NCBI RefSeq assembly: GCF_029839275.1
Contig: NZ_JAOCAH010000001.1
Location: forward strand, 434,001-498,000
DNA from: Pseudomonas sp. GD03944
GTDB taxonomy: Bacteria; Pseudomonadota; Gammaproteobacteria; Pseudomonadales; Pseudomonadaceae
Reading direction: 5' to 3'
DNA length: 64,000 bases
The notes under the pieces are model-generated. The model had not been told where the DNA came from. It worked only from the letters and a program-made list of their open reading frames with translations, and searched no databases. The translations under genes and the position numbers were made by a program. Every line of letters begins with the position of its first letter. Positions within the stretch are counted from its first letter, which is position 1. Shown here piece after piece: positions 9,789 to 17,953 of the stretch.

Positions 9789-9804
9789 TGCAAGAAGCTT
9801 TCCA
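9789..9804 (-). promoter_or_regulatory. Sigma-54 promoter of flhA-flhF-fleN-fliA
   Basis: Minus strand TGGAAAGCTTCTTGCA: GG and GC ten bases apart, with a perfect TTGCA -12 box. The predicted start near 9778 lies about 30-50 bases before flhA. FleQ dependence is expected from Pseudomonas. Confidence 0.75.
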
Positions 9805-9999
9805 GTTTTGCCAACTGGCCGCAATCACTGGGCTGCAGGCTGACAAGGACCGATCTTGGAAGGTTTGATCGCCGCCTCGGCCAGGGTGGGCAGCGGCCGC
9901 GTCATGAAAACAGCGAACCTCAGCGGCAAACGCCAGTCCCAGCACAGTGAGGCGCGCCACGCCCGTCGCGCCTTCCTGACAGCTACCAAGGAGTCAACG

Positions 10000-10521
10000 A
10001 TGAAACGATGGATGATCGCCGCACTGGCCGGCTGCTGCGCCGCAAGCCTGCAGGCCGCCGACCGCTCGGTGGAACTCAATGCCGTGGATGCCAAGGGCCA
10101 GGGCGCCTCGGTCGGTACCGTGAGCATCAGCGAAAGCCCGTACGGCGTGGTGTTTACCCCCCAGCTGCACGACCTCGAACCCGGCCTGCACGGCTTCCAT
10201 GTGCACAGCAAGCCCAGCTGCGACCCGGCACCCAAGGATGGCCAGCCCTCGGCCGCCGAAGCCGCCGGCGGCCACTGGGACCCGCAGAACACCGGCAAGC
10301 ACGGCCTGCCCTGGGGCGATGGTCACCTCGGCGACCTCCCCGCCCTGCTGGTCACCGCCGACGGCAAAGCCAGCCAGCCGGTGCTGGCACCGCGGATCAA
10401 AAGCGTCGACGAGCTGAAAGGCCTGTCGCTGATGGTCCATGCCGGTGGCGACAACCACGCTGACCACCCGAAACCGCTGGGCGGTGGCGGCGCACGCGTG
10501 GCCTGCGGCGTGATCGAGTAA
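10000..10521 (+). CDS. sodC: Periplasmic Cu/Zn superoxide dismutase SodC
   Basis: Converts superoxide to oxygen and hydrogen peroxide in the periplasm. 173 residues from ATG 10000, with AAGGAG (9988-9993) upstream. The signal peptide [19 protein letters not shown] is followed by a family-typical body. Metal ligands are visible in [32 protein letters not shown] and [12 protein letters not shown]. The cysteines in KPSC and RVACGVIE should form the conserved disulfide. It is the only plus-strand gene in the first 60 kb and interrupts the minus-strand flagellar genes between flhB and flhA. It converges on flhB and shares a terminator hairpin with it. A flagellar role is not indicated; it looks like cargo in a permissive gap. 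Confidence 0.95.
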   Translation: MKRWMIAALAGCCAASLQAADRSVELNAVDAKGQGASVGTVSISESPYGVVFTPQLHDLEPGLHGFHVHSKPSCDPAPKDGQPSAAEAAGGHWDPQNTGKHGLPWGDGHLGDLPALLVTADGKASQPVLAPRIKSVDELKGLSLMVHAGGDNHADHPKPLGGGGARVACGVIE

Positions 10522-10529
10522 CGCCCAGC

Positions 10530-10554
10530 GTGCAGCCGGGCCCGCCGGCTGCAC
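10530..10554. terminator. Shared hairpin between convergent sodC and flhB
   Basis: Perfect 10-bp stem GTGCAGCCGG / CCGGCTGCAC with a 5-base loop in the 37-bp gap between the two stop codons. It lacks a strong T run, but position and stem suit a bidirectional terminator. Confidence 0.65.
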
Positions 10555-10558
10555 CCGA

Positions 10559-11695
10559 TCACTCGTCGCGGCGCAGGTCCGGCGGGATCGGCAGGTCCGC
10601 CAGCGGCGCCGGGCGCTTGCCCTTGCCGGCCTGATACTGGCGAATCTGGTAGACGTAGGCCAGGACCTGGGCCACCGCTAGGTACAGGCCGGCAGGAATC
10701 TCCTGGTCCAGCTCGGTGGAATAGAACACCGCCCGCGCCAGCGCCGGCGATTCCAGCAGCATCACCTGGTGTTCCTGGCCGATTTCACGGATCTTCAGGG
10801 CCGTGAAGTCAGCCCCCTTGGCCAGCAGCACCGGCGCGCTGCCCTTGGTCGGGTCGTATTTCAGCGCCACGGCGAAGTGCGTCGGGTTGGTGATGATCAC
10901 GTCGGCCTGGGGCACGGACTGCATCATCCGCCGCTCGGCCATCTCGCGCTGCAACTGGCGAATGCGCTGCTTGACCTCGGGCTTGCCCTCGCTGTCCTTG
11001 TACTCGTCGCGCACTTCCTGCTTGGTCATCATCAGCTTCTGCTTGTTGTCCCAGAGCTGGAACGGCACATCCACCGCCGCGATCAGGATCAACCCGCAGG
11101 AGATCCACAACGCGCTCCAGCCCACCACCTGCGCCGCATGCAGAATGGCCGCCTCCAGCGGCTCATGGGCGATGGCCAGCAGGTCGTCGCTGTCGGCAGA
11201 CAGCACCAGCAGGGCCACTGCCAGGATCACCACGAACTTGGCCAGGGCCTTGAGCAGCTCGATCAACGCCTTGAGCGAGAACATCCGCTTGAGGCCCGCC
11301 AGCGGGTCCAGGCGGTTGAGCTTGGGCGCCATGGCGTCGGCGGTGAACAACCACCCCCCCAGGGCAATGGGGCCGACGATGGAGGCGATCAGCAGGGCGA
11401 CGAACAGCGGCAGCACCGCCTCGATGGCCGCCTGTCCCGATGCCAGCAGCCAGATGCCCATGGCGCGTTCGTCCATGATGGCCTCGCGCGGCAGGGAGAA
11501 ATTGCCGCGCATGATGTCCAGCAGGTCGCTGCCCAGGCTGCCCCCCGTGGCCAGCAGCCCGCCGGCACCGGCCAGCATCACGGCCAGGGTGTTGAGTTCG
11601 CGGGAACGGGCGATCTGACCCTTCTCTCGGGATTCACGGAGACGTTTCTCCGTGGGTTCCTCGCTTTTATCGGCACCGCTTTCGGATTCGGCCAT
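10559..11695 (-). CDS. flhB: Flagellar export switch protein FlhB
   Basis: Membrane component of the export gate that switches substrate class from rod/hook to filament proteins, together with FliK. 378 residues. Four membrane helices lie between about residues 35 and 215, and the cytoplasmic domain contains the autocleavage motif NPTH (270-273) in TNPTHFAVALKYD. The basic N-terminus ESGADKSEEPTEKRLRE is typical. It starts 13 bases after fliR and ends the fliLMNOPQR-flhB run. Confidence 0.97.
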   Translation of the reverse strand: MAESESGADKSEEPTEKRLRESREKGQIARSRELNTLAVMLAGAGGLLATGGSLGSDLLDIMRGNFSLPREAIMDERAMGIWLLASGQAAIEAVLPLFVALLIASIVGPIALGGWLFTADAMAPKLNRLDPLAGLKRMFSLKALIELLKALAKFVVILAVALLVLSADSDDLLAIAHEPLEAAILHAAQVVGWSALWISCGLILIAAVDVPFQLWDNKQKLMMTKQEVRDEYKDSEGKPEVKQRIRQLQREMAERRMMQSVPQADVIITNPTHFAVALKYDPTKGSAPVLLAKGADFTALKIREIGQEHQVMLLESPALARAVFYSTELDQEIPAGLYLAVAQVLAYVYQIRQYQAGKGKRPAPLADLPIPPDLRRDE

Positions 11696-11708
11696 GGCTC
11701 ATGCCTCC

Positions 11709-12485
11709 TCAGGGTGCCCGCGCGAGTTCGCGCAACAGTTGCAGGGCCTCGGTGGCGAAGACCTGGTATTGGGACAGGATATCCGCCATGCCGATCCAGA
11801 CGATCGCAAACCCCAGCACCAGGGTCAGTGGGAAACCGATTGCGAAGATATTCAATTGTGGCGCCGCGCGGGTCATGACACCGAACGCCACGTTGACCAC
11901 CAGCAGCGCGGTCACCGCCGGCAGCACCAGGATCAACGCCGCCCCCAGGACCCAGCCCAGCTTGTTGGCGATTTCCCAGTAGTGCCCGGTCAGCATGCCG
12001 CTGCCCACCGGCAGGGTGACGAAACTTTCGGCGATTACCTCGAACACCACCAGGTGGGCGTTCATGGCCAGGAACAGCAGCGTCACCAGCATCAGGAAGA
12101 ACTGCCCGATGACCGCCACCGACACGCCATTGGCGGGGTCGACCATGGAGGCGAAGCCCAGGCCCATCTGGGTGGCGACGATCTGTCCGGCAATCACGAA
12201 GGCGTGGAAGAACAGCTGCAGGCTGAAACCGAGCATGGCGCCGATGAGGATTTCCTGGGCGATCAGCAAAAACGTCGACACGCTGATCGCGTCGACTTCC
12301 GGCATCGGCGGCAGGTTGGGCATGAGCACCATGCACAGCGCCAGGGACAGGTACAGGCGTACCCGCGTCGGCACCAGCTGGGTGCCGATCACCGGCATGG
12401 TCATCAGCAGTGCGGCGATGCGAAACAGCGGCAGCAGGAAGCTGCCGACCCAGCCGCCGATCTGCGCTTCGGTCAGCTCGAGCAC
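11709..12485 (-). CDS. fliR: Flagellar export-gate protein FliR
   Basis: Membrane protein of the FliP-FliQ-FliR export channel. 258 residues with about six hydrophobic segments (for example LLPLFRIAALLMTMPVIGTQL and ALILVLPAVTALLVVNVAFG in part). The start is GTG at 12485 (MLELTEAQIGGWVG), one base after the fliQ stop, so initiation is probably coupled to fliQ; no strong ribosome site is visible. Gene order fliP-fliQ-fliR-flhB is conserved. Confidence 0.96.
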   Translation of the reverse strand: MLELTEAQIGGWVGSFLLPLFRIAALLMTMPVIGTQLVPTRVRLYLSLALCMVLMPNLPPMPEVDAISVSTFLLIAQEILIGAMLGFSLQLFFHAFVIAGQIVATQMGLGFASMVDPANGVSVAVIGQFFLMLVTLLFLAMNAHLVVFEVIAESFVTLPVGSGMLTGHYWEIANKLGWVLGAALILVLPAVTALLVVNVAFGVMTRAAPQLNIFAIGFPLTLVLGFAIVWIGMADILSQYQVFATEALQLLRELARAP

Positions 12486-12486
12486 G

Positions 12487-12756
12487 TCAGCCGATCAGCT
12501 GCGGAATGTTCATGATCAGGTTCTGCGTGTACTCCATGAGTTCACGCACCAGCCAGGGGCCGGTAAAGATCAGCGTCAATAGAACCACTATCAGACGCGG
12601 CAGAAAACTCAGCGTCTGCTCGTTGATCTGGGTCGCCGCCTGGAACATCGCCACCAGCAGGCCCACCAGCAGGCTGGGCATGACGACCACCGCAACGACC
12701 ATCGAGGTCAGCCACAGGGACTCGCGAAACAGGTCGACCGCTACCTCGGGTGTCAT
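12487..12756 (-). CDS. fliQ: Flagellar export-gate protein FliQ
   Basis: Small export-gate subunit, 89 residues, with two membrane helices (about 15-40 and 50-75: MVVAVVVMPSLLVGLLVAMFQ, then FLPRLIVVLLTLIFTGPWLV). The length matches the family. It begins two bases after the fliP stop and ends one base before fliR, consistent with translational coupling in the gate operon. Confidence 0.96.
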   Translation of the reverse strand: MTPEVAVDLFRESLWLTSMVVAVVVMPSLLVGLLVAMFQAATQINEQTLSFLPRLIVVLLTLIFTGPWLVRELMEYTQNLIMNIPQLIG

Positions 12757-12758
12757 GG

Positions 12759-13544
12759 TCAGGTTCCTCCGAAACTGGCAGCCAGCGTGCCCATGATCAG
12801 CGCCCAGCCGTCGATGAGGACGAACAGCATGATTTTGAACGGCAGGGAGATGATCAGCGGCGACAGCATCATCATCCCCATGGCCATGAGGATACTTGCC
12901 ACCACCAGGTCGATGATCAGGAACGGAATGAAGATCATGAAGCCGATCTGGAACGCAGTCTTCAGCTCGGAGGTGACGAACGCCGGGACCAGGATGGTCA
13001 ACGGCGCATCTTCCGGACTGGCGATGTCGGTGCGCTTGGACAGCCGCACGAACAGTTCGAGATCGCTTTCGCGGGTCTGCGCCAACATGAAGTCCTTGAT
13101 CGGGATTTCGGCCCGGGCAATGGCGTCCTGGGCGCTCAACTGCTCGTTGAGGTAGGGCTGCAGGGCGTCGGTGTTAACCCGATCGAACACCGGCGCCATG
13201 ATGAACATCGTCAGAAACAGCGCCAGACCGACGAGAATCTGGTTCGACGGCGTCTGCTGCAGGCCCAGGGCCTGGCGCAGAATGGAAAATACGATGATGA
13301 TCCGGGTGAAGCTGGTCATCAGCATGACGAACGCCGGGATGAAGCTCAGCGCCGTCATGATCAGCAGGATCTGCAGGCTGACCGAGTACTCCTGCTGCCC
13401 TTCGGCGTCGGTGCTCAGGGTGATCGCCGGGATCGACAGCGGGTTGCTGCCCTGCTGGATCAGCGAACTGGCGGTCGGCGCATCCTGGGCGAATGCCAGG
13501 GAAGCGCCGACGCTCAACACCAGCAGCAGAAACAGACGCACCAT
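12759..13544 (-). CDS. fliP: Flagellar export-gate protein FliP
   Basis: Core of the export channel (FliP5-FliQ4-FliR1 type assembly known from homologues). 261 residues. A cleavable signal-like N-terminus [19 protein letters not shown] is followed by four hydrophobic helices, including [20 protein letters not shown] and a C-terminal pair around residues 190-250. ATG 13544 overlaps the fliO stop by one base (TGATG), so translation is likely coupled. Confidence 0.97.
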   Translation of the reverse strand: MVRLFLLLVLSVGASLAFAQDAPTASSLIQQGSNPLSIPAITLSTDAEGQQEYSVSLQILLIMTALSFIPAFVMLMTSFTRIIIVFSILRQALGLQQTPSNQILVGLALFLTMFIMAPVFDRVNTDALQPYLNEQLSAQDAIARAEIPIKDFMLAQTRESDLELFVRLSKRTDIASPEDAPLTILVPAFVTSELKTAFQIGFMIFIPFLIIDLVVASILMAMGMMMLSPLIISLPFKIMLFVLIDGWALIMGTLAASFGGT

Positions 13545-13975
13545 CAGGATTTGTCCTTCTGATCCTTGCCCAACAGCTCCATCAGGCGCTGGGCAAACTC
13601 CGTGGTGGCCGGCTCGCCATCCGGCAGGTGCACCGGCTCGTTCATCACGTGCAGCGAGGTGATCCGCCCGGGCGACAGGCCGAGCAGCACCTGTTCGTTG
13701 CCCACTTGCACCAGCACCAGCCGATCACGCGGACCCAGCGCCTGGCTGGCCATGATGCGAATCACCTGGCCGCCACGGGGCCCCACCTGCTGCACGCGGC
13801 GCATCAGCCAGGCCAGCAGGAAGATCAGGCCGATGACCAGCAGCAGGCCGAGCAGCAGTTGCCCCAGTTGGCCGGCGATACCGCTGCCGGCCATGGGCGT
13901 CGCCGCCTGAGCCGCCGGTTCGGCAGCCAGGGCGGTCAGGGGCATAGCCAGGATGAAGCCGAAACGCTTGAACAT
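13544..13975 (-). CDS. fliO: Flagellar biosynthesis protein FliO
   Basis: Membrane protein that assists FliP assembly in the export gate. 143 residues. An N-terminal hydrophobic, signal-like segment ([16 protein letters not shown]) is followed by one clear membrane helix around residues 38-58 ([19 protein letters not shown]). The cytoplasmic part begins [16 protein letters not shown], typical of FliO. It starts nine bases after fliN. The family is poorly conserved, so position in fliN-fliO-fliP is the strongest support. Confidence 0.93.
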   Translation of the reverse strand: MFKRFGFILAMPLTALAAEPAAQAATPMAGSGIAGQLGQLLLGLLLVIGLIFLLAWLMRRVQQVGPRGGQVIRIMASQALGPRDRLVLVQVGNEQVLLGLSPGRITSLHVMNEPVHLPDGEPATTEFAQRLMELLGKDQKDKS

Positions 13976-13984
13976 GGGCGGGCC

Positions 13985-14449
13985 TTAGCGCAGCTTCTTG
14001 ATACGTTCGCTGGGGCTGATCACGTCCGTCAGGCGAATGCCGAACTTCTCGTTGACCACCACCACTTCGCCGTGGGCGATCAGCGTGCCGTTGACCAGTA
14101 CGTCCAGCGGCTCGCCCGCCAGGCGATCGAGCTCGATCACCGAACCCTGGTTGAGCTGCAGCAGGTTGCGGATGGTGATATCGGTGTTGCCGACCTCCAT
14201 GGAAATCGACACCGGGATATCCAGGATCACATCCAGGTTGGGGCCGTCCAGGCTGACCGGCTGGCCGCCCTTGGGCGCACTGCCGAACTCTTCCATCGGC
14301 GCACGGGGCGCGGCGGGTTCGCTGACGCCGCCGGCGGCGAGCATCGCATCGATATCGTCCTGCCCGGCATCGCCGGCCTCCGACAGCGCGGCGGCCCACT
14401 CATCGGCCAGCGCCTGCTCCTCGGGGGAGGTGTTTTCGTCATCTGCCAT
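13985..14449 (-). CDS. fliN: Flagellar motor switch protein FliN
   Basis: C-ring subunit at the base of the rotor; with FliM it receives CheY-P and helps export. 154 residues. The C-terminal SpoA domain covers about 75-154 (LDIPVSISMEVGNTDITIR in part, then NEKFGIRLTDVISPSERIKKL). The N-terminal 70 residues are acidic and include GQDDIDAMLAAGG (29-41), which resembles the FliM CheY-binding peptide. It begins 39 bases after fliM. Confidence 0.96.
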   Translation of the reverse strand: MADDENTSPEEQALADEWAAALSEAGDAGQDDIDAMLAAGGVSEPAAPRAPMEEFGSAPKGGQPVSLDGPNLDVILDIPVSISMEVGNTDITIRNLLQLNQGSVIELDRLAGEPLDVLVNGTLIAHGEVVVVNEKFGIRLTDVISPSERIKKLR

Positions 14450-14488
14450 CGTCTGTCCTCGGCTGGCTGAAAAAGGGTGCGCCGCGCA

Positions 14489-15460
14489 TCAGCGCTGGCG
14501 ATCGATCGGTTCAAGCACCTGCAGCGCCAGGTTGCCCTTGTGCGCGCCGAGCTTGACCTTGAAAGACGGCACGCCGTTGGCGCGCATGACCACATGCTCG
14601 GGCAACTCCACCGGGATCACGTCGCCCGGCTGCATGTGCAGGATGTCCCGCAGTTTCAGCTGGCGGCGCGCGATGGTGGCGCCGAGCGGCACGCTGACAT
14701 CGAGGATGTCTTCACGCAGTGCCTTGATCCAGCGCTCGTCCTGGTCGTCGACATCGGACTGGAAGCCGGCGTCGAGCATCTCGCGAATCGGCTCGACCAT
14801 GGAATACGGCATGGTCACGTGCAGGTCGCCGCCACCGCCGTCCAGTTCGATGTGGAAGGTCGAGACGACGATCACTTCGCTCGGGCTGACGATGTTGGCC
14901 AGCGCCGGGTTGACCTCCGAGTTGACGTACTCGAAGTTGATGTCCATCACCGCGTGCCAGGCTTCCTTGAGATCGATGAAGGCCTGGTCCAGCACCATGC
15001 GCACCACGCGCAGCTCGGTGGGGGTGAACTCGCGCCCCTCGATCTTGGCGTGACGGCCATCGCCACCGAAGAAGTTGTCCACCAATTTGAACACCAGCTT
15101 GGCGTCGAGGATGAACAGGCCGGTACCGCGCAGCGGCTTCATCTTCACCAGGTTGAGACTGGTCGGCACGTACAGCGAGTGCACGTACTCGCCGAACTTC
15201 ATCACCTGCACCCCGCCCACCGCCACGTCGGCGGAGCGGCGCAGCAGGTTGAACATGCTGATTCGGGTGTAGCGGGCGAAACGTTCGTTGATCATTTCCA
15301 GGGTCGGCATGCGGCCCCGGACGATCCGGTCCTGGCTGGTCAGGTCATATTGCTTGACGCTGCCCGGTTCAGCGGCATCCTCGGTTTCGACCAGGCCATC
15401 GTCGACGCCATGCAACAGCGCATCGATCTCATCCTGGGAAAGCAGGTCTTGCACGGCCAT
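14489..15460 (-). CDS. fliM: Flagellar motor switch protein FliM
   Basis: Main CheY-P receptor of the C-ring. 323 residues. The N-terminal peptide LLSQDEIDALLHG (6-18) is the known CheY-binding element. The middle FliM domain spans about 45-230 (with GGVQVMKFGEYVHSLYVPT-type sequence) and the SpoA domain ends the protein. ATG 15460 follows fliL by 12 bases and has a GGAG ribosome site. Confidence 0.97.
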   Translation of the reverse strand: MAVQDLLSQDEIDALLHGVDDGLVETEDAAEPGSVKQYDLTSQDRIVRGRMPTLEMINERFARYTRISMFNLLRRSADVAVGGVQVMKFGEYVHSLYVPTSLNLVKMKPLRGTGLFILDAKLVFKLVDNFFGGDGRHAKIEGREFTPTELRVVRMVLDQAFIDLKEAWHAVMDINFEYVNSEVNPALANIVSPSEVIVVSTFHIELDGGGGDLHVTMPYSMVEPIREMLDAGFQSDVDDQDERWIKALREDILDVSVPLGATIARRQLKLRDILHMQPGDVIPVELPEHVVMRANGVPSFKVKLGAHKGNLALQVLEPIDRQR

Positions 15461-15472
15461 GGGAGCTCCTGA

Positions 15473-15991
15473 CTACTGCAACACGAGGTTGGTGAACAGC
15501 ACTTGTTCGATGGCCAGCTTGCCGGTTTCCTTCTCTGCCAGCTCCTGAACACTGGCCGTGGCCTGCTGGCGCAGCATTTCCTTGCCCACCGGGGTGACCA
15601 GGGAATCGAAATCCTGACTGGAGAACAGCATCACCAGGCGGTTGCGCAGCACCGGCATGTGCACCTTGAGGGCGTCAAGGGCGGCCTGGTCGCGAGCCAT
15701 CAGCGCCACGCTGACCTGCATGTAGCGACGGTTGTTCGACGAGAAATTGACCACGAACGCCGGGGCCAGCTCTTCGTAGATGGCCGGCTGTTTGACTGGC
15801 GCGGCGCTCTCGGCGGCCTCTTCGGCGGGCGCTTCGCTGCTCGCGCCCTTGTTCAGGAAGAACCAGGTACCGCCCACCGACAAGCCGACCGCGAGGATGA
15901 AGGCCACCGCGATCAGGATGATCAGTTTCATTTTCCCGGCCGGTTTAGCCTCGGCGCCAGCCGAGTCCTGCGGGGCGTTTTTCTTAGCCAT
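15473..15991 (-). CDS. fliL: Flagellar basal-body-associated protein FliL
   Basis: Inner-membrane protein that surrounds stators and supports torque. 172 residues. A short cytoplasmic tail is followed by one membrane helix at about 22-46 (LIILIAVAFILAVGLSVGG in part). A Glu/Ala-rich periplasmic linker and the stomatin-like FliL domain follow (about 75-172, LAPAFVVNFSSNNRRYMQVSVALM in part). First gene of fliLMNOPQR-flhB, behind a sigma-54 promoter at 16042-16057. Confidence 0.95.
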   Translation of the reverse strand: MAKKNAPQDSAGAEAKPAGKMKLIILIAVAFILAVGLSVGGTWFFLNKGASSEAPAEEAAESAAPVKQPAIYEELAPAFVVNFSSNNRRYMQVSVALMARDQAALDALKVHMPVLRNRLVMLFSSQDFDSLVTPVGKEMLRQQATASVQELAEKETGKLAIEQVLFTNLVLQ

Positions 15992-16041
15992 GCCAATAAT
16001 CCGTCACAGATCGGAGTTCTATCCGTTTTCAATGGGTTGGG

Positions 16042-16057
16042 AGCAAGTGTTATGCCA
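16042..16057 (-). promoter_or_regulatory. Sigma-54 promoter of fliLMNOPQR-flhB
   Basis: Minus strand TGGCATAACACTTGCT, with GG and GC ten bases apart. The predicted start is near 16031, about 40 bases before the fliL ATG. Confidence 0.8.
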
Positions 16058-16171
16058 GCTTGTAGAAGACGACGGTAGCGCGCGTAACGCCAAACAGGTC
16101 CCATGCGCGGCATGCAGCCGCATGAGCACGGATATAAACAGGCATTTCCCTGACTGTCACCCGAAAACGAC

Positions 16172-16203
16172 ATCGCCCGGTGCGCACATGCGCACCGGGC
16201 GAT
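16172..16203 (-). terminator. Terminator after fliK
   Basis: Perfect 14-bp stem ATCGCCCGGTGCGC / GCGCACCGGGCGAT with a 4-base loop, 46 bases after the fliK stop. It is followed on the minus strand by GTCGTTTTC. It separates fliK from the fliL promoter. Confidence 0.8.
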
Positions 16204-16248
16204 AGGCAGTTTAGATCAGTGGCTGACCGGACTACAGCGTTAACGGCC

Positions 16249-17520
16249 TCAGGCGTAGAAATCGACCATCCCGCGGCCGCCGCTCAAGGGCGTGCTTCTC
16301 ACCTCGGCAACCGGGTGCAGCGCGTCGTCCTCGTGACTGCCGAGCAGTTCATTGGAACGACCGCCCTGCCCCCTGCCGTTACCCTCCTGCCCCTGCCAGC
16401 CGCGGTTCGACTGGTCGGAGACGTTGACGTCGGCCAGGTTCATGCCCTGCTGCGTGAACATGTCGCGCAGGCGGTGCATCTGGCTTTCCAGGGCTTCGCG
16501 AACCCCGGCGTTGGCGCTGGCGAAGGTCACCTGGGCCTGGTCCTGGCTCATGTTGATCCGCACCTCCAGGCGCCCCAGCTCGGCCGGGTCCAGCTGGATC
16601 TCGGCGGATTTCAGGTTCTGACTGGACATCAGCATCACCCGGTCCACCACCGCTTCGCTCCAGCCGGCCTGCTGCATGGCCACGGGCTGGCCGACCATCG
16701 GGCGCGTGGCCGCGTTGGTCTGCTGGCCGATGGCCTGGCTCAGGGCGCTGAGCTTGCTGACGAAATTCTCCGGACGGTTATCGGCCACGCTCTCCTTCAT
16801 CGTCTCCAGCACCTCCGTCGTCACCTCCAGGGTGGACAGATCAAGCGCGGGCTCCGTTTCGGTCTCGGCCTGCTGCACCCCCATGGCGGCCATGGCGCTG
16901 GCGAAACTCTGGCCAGTGGACAGCAGTGTCTGGCCGCTCGCCGTTCCCGGAGTGCCCTGTTCGGCGCTGGCGGCCTTGGCCTTGCCCATTTCCAGCGCCA
17001 TCTGCACCGCCGGCATCTGGTTCAGGGCATCCAGTTCAGGGTCGAAGCTGGCCTCGGTCATGCTCGCCGGGCCGGAGCCCACCAGGCTGCCGGCCGGCAC
17101 CTGCACGAGATCCCCCTCGGCCTCGCCTTCCGGTAGCAGGCCCGTGCCCTCGACGACATCCGTCGGGGGCTGGCCGGTGATACCGAACAGCAGCAAGGGA
17201 TCGACCACGCCCTCTTCGTCCGTGGTGTCGGACGGCAAGGGCTTGCCGCTATCGGCAACCGCCGGTTGCGCAGCGGCATCGGCGGGCGGGGTCGGGGCAT
17301 TGGCCGCGGGCTCGGGTCGAGTCTCTCGGCTGTGTTTGGCAGACGCATCATTGCGCTCTGCAGCTTTTGCCTGACGCTCCTTGGCATACACCTGAGCGAA
17401 GCTGGAGGCCTCGTTCTTGCGAGGTTCAGCCGAACGATCCGGGGCTTTGGCCGCGGAGGTTTTCGGCTTCATCTCGGGTGCAGGCTTGAGAAGCAGATCG
17501 GGGGCAACGGACATGGGCAC
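16249..17520 (-). CDS. fliK: Flagellar hook-length control protein FliK
   Basis: Secreted molecular ruler that measures the hook and triggers the FlhB substrate switch. 423 residues. The N-terminal ~270 residues are low-complexity, Ala/Glu/Pro-rich, as expected for the ruler part. The C-terminal Flg_hook domain (about 285-385) contains SAEIQLDPAELGRLEVRI and VREALESQMHRLRDMF. A GGAG ribosome site precedes ATG 17520. It is preceded by a sigma-54 promoter and followed by a strong hairpin, so it is probably monocistronic. Confidence 0.94.
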   Translation of the reverse strand: MPMSVAPDLLLKPAPEMKPKTSAAKAPDRSAEPRKNEASSFAQVYAKERQAKAAERNDASAKHSRETRPEPAANAPTPPADAAAQPAVADSGKPLPSDTTDEEGVVDPLLLFGITGQPPTDVVEGTGLLPEGEAEGDLVQVPAGSLVGSGPASMTEASFDPELDALNQMPAVQMALEMGKAKAASAEQGTPGTASGQTLLSTGQSFASAMAAMGVQQAETETEPALDLSTLEVTTEVLETMKESVADNRPENFVSKLSALSQAIGQQTNAATRPMVGQPVAMQQAGWSEAVVDRVMLMSSQNLKSAEIQLDPAELGRLEVRINMSQDQAQVTFASANAGVREALESQMHRLRDMFTQQGMNLADVNVSDQSNRGWQGQEGNGRGQGGRSNELLGSHEDDALHPVAEVRSTPLSGGRGMVDFYA

Positions 17521-17552
17521 TCTCCGTTAGGGTTGGGTCGTGCCAGGGAGAC

Positions 17553-17568
17553 TGCAAAGGCTGGGCCA
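17553..17568 (-). promoter_or_regulatory. Sigma-54 promoter of fliK
   Basis: Minus strand TGGCCCAGCCTTTGCA, with GG and GC ten bases apart and a TTGCA -12 box. Predicted start near 17542, 22 bases before the fliK ATG. It overlaps the end of hptB's downstream region. Confidence 0.65.
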
Positions 17569-17574
17569 ACTCGC

Positions 17575-17928
17575 TCAGAGGCGATAACGCTGGCGTTCGG
17601 ACTTGAACAGAATACGTACGATGGCGAACTCGCGCTCGACCTGCTCGATCAGTTCGGGGACTTCGTCCAGCTGCTCGCGGCGGCCAAATTCCTCGAGCTG
17701 CTTGCACAACCCGGCCAGCATCGGCGCGCCCATGTTGCTGCAGCTGCCCTTGAAGCTGTGGGCCGCCAGGCGCAAGGCCTGGGCATCGCCGGCGTCCGCG
17801 GCCACATGCAGCAGGCGCAGGCGTTCTTCCGAGTCCGCCAGGAAGGTGTCCAGCAGCACCGGGTACTCTGCTTCCATGACATCCTGCAAGGACGCCAGCA
17901 CCGTACTGTCGAGATGAATGTCGGACAC
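17575..17928 (-). CDS. hptB: Histidine phosphotransfer protein HptB
   Basis: Single Hpt domain that relays phosphate from hybrid sensor kinases to HsbR in Pseudomonas, linking the Gac/Rsm network to flagella and biofilm. 117 residues from GTG 17928 (VSDIHLDSTVL), chosen because GGAG lies six bases upstream; a longer frame would extend into hsbR. Phospho-acceptor His57 lies in AAHSFKGSCSNMGA. The hsbR stop is only 25 bases away, so hsbA-hsbR-hptB is an operon. It lies between fliJ and fliK, whereas in P. aeruginosa it stands beside cheR-cheV-flgA. Confidence 0.9.
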   Translation of the reverse strand: MSDIHLDSTVLASLQDVMEAEYPVLLDTFLADSEERLRLLHVAADAGDAQALRLAAHSFKGSCSNMGAPMLAGLCKQLEEFGRREQLDEVPELIEQVEREFAIVRILFKSERQRYRL

Positions 17929-17953
17929 TGCGAACTCCTGATCAAGGCGTGGA

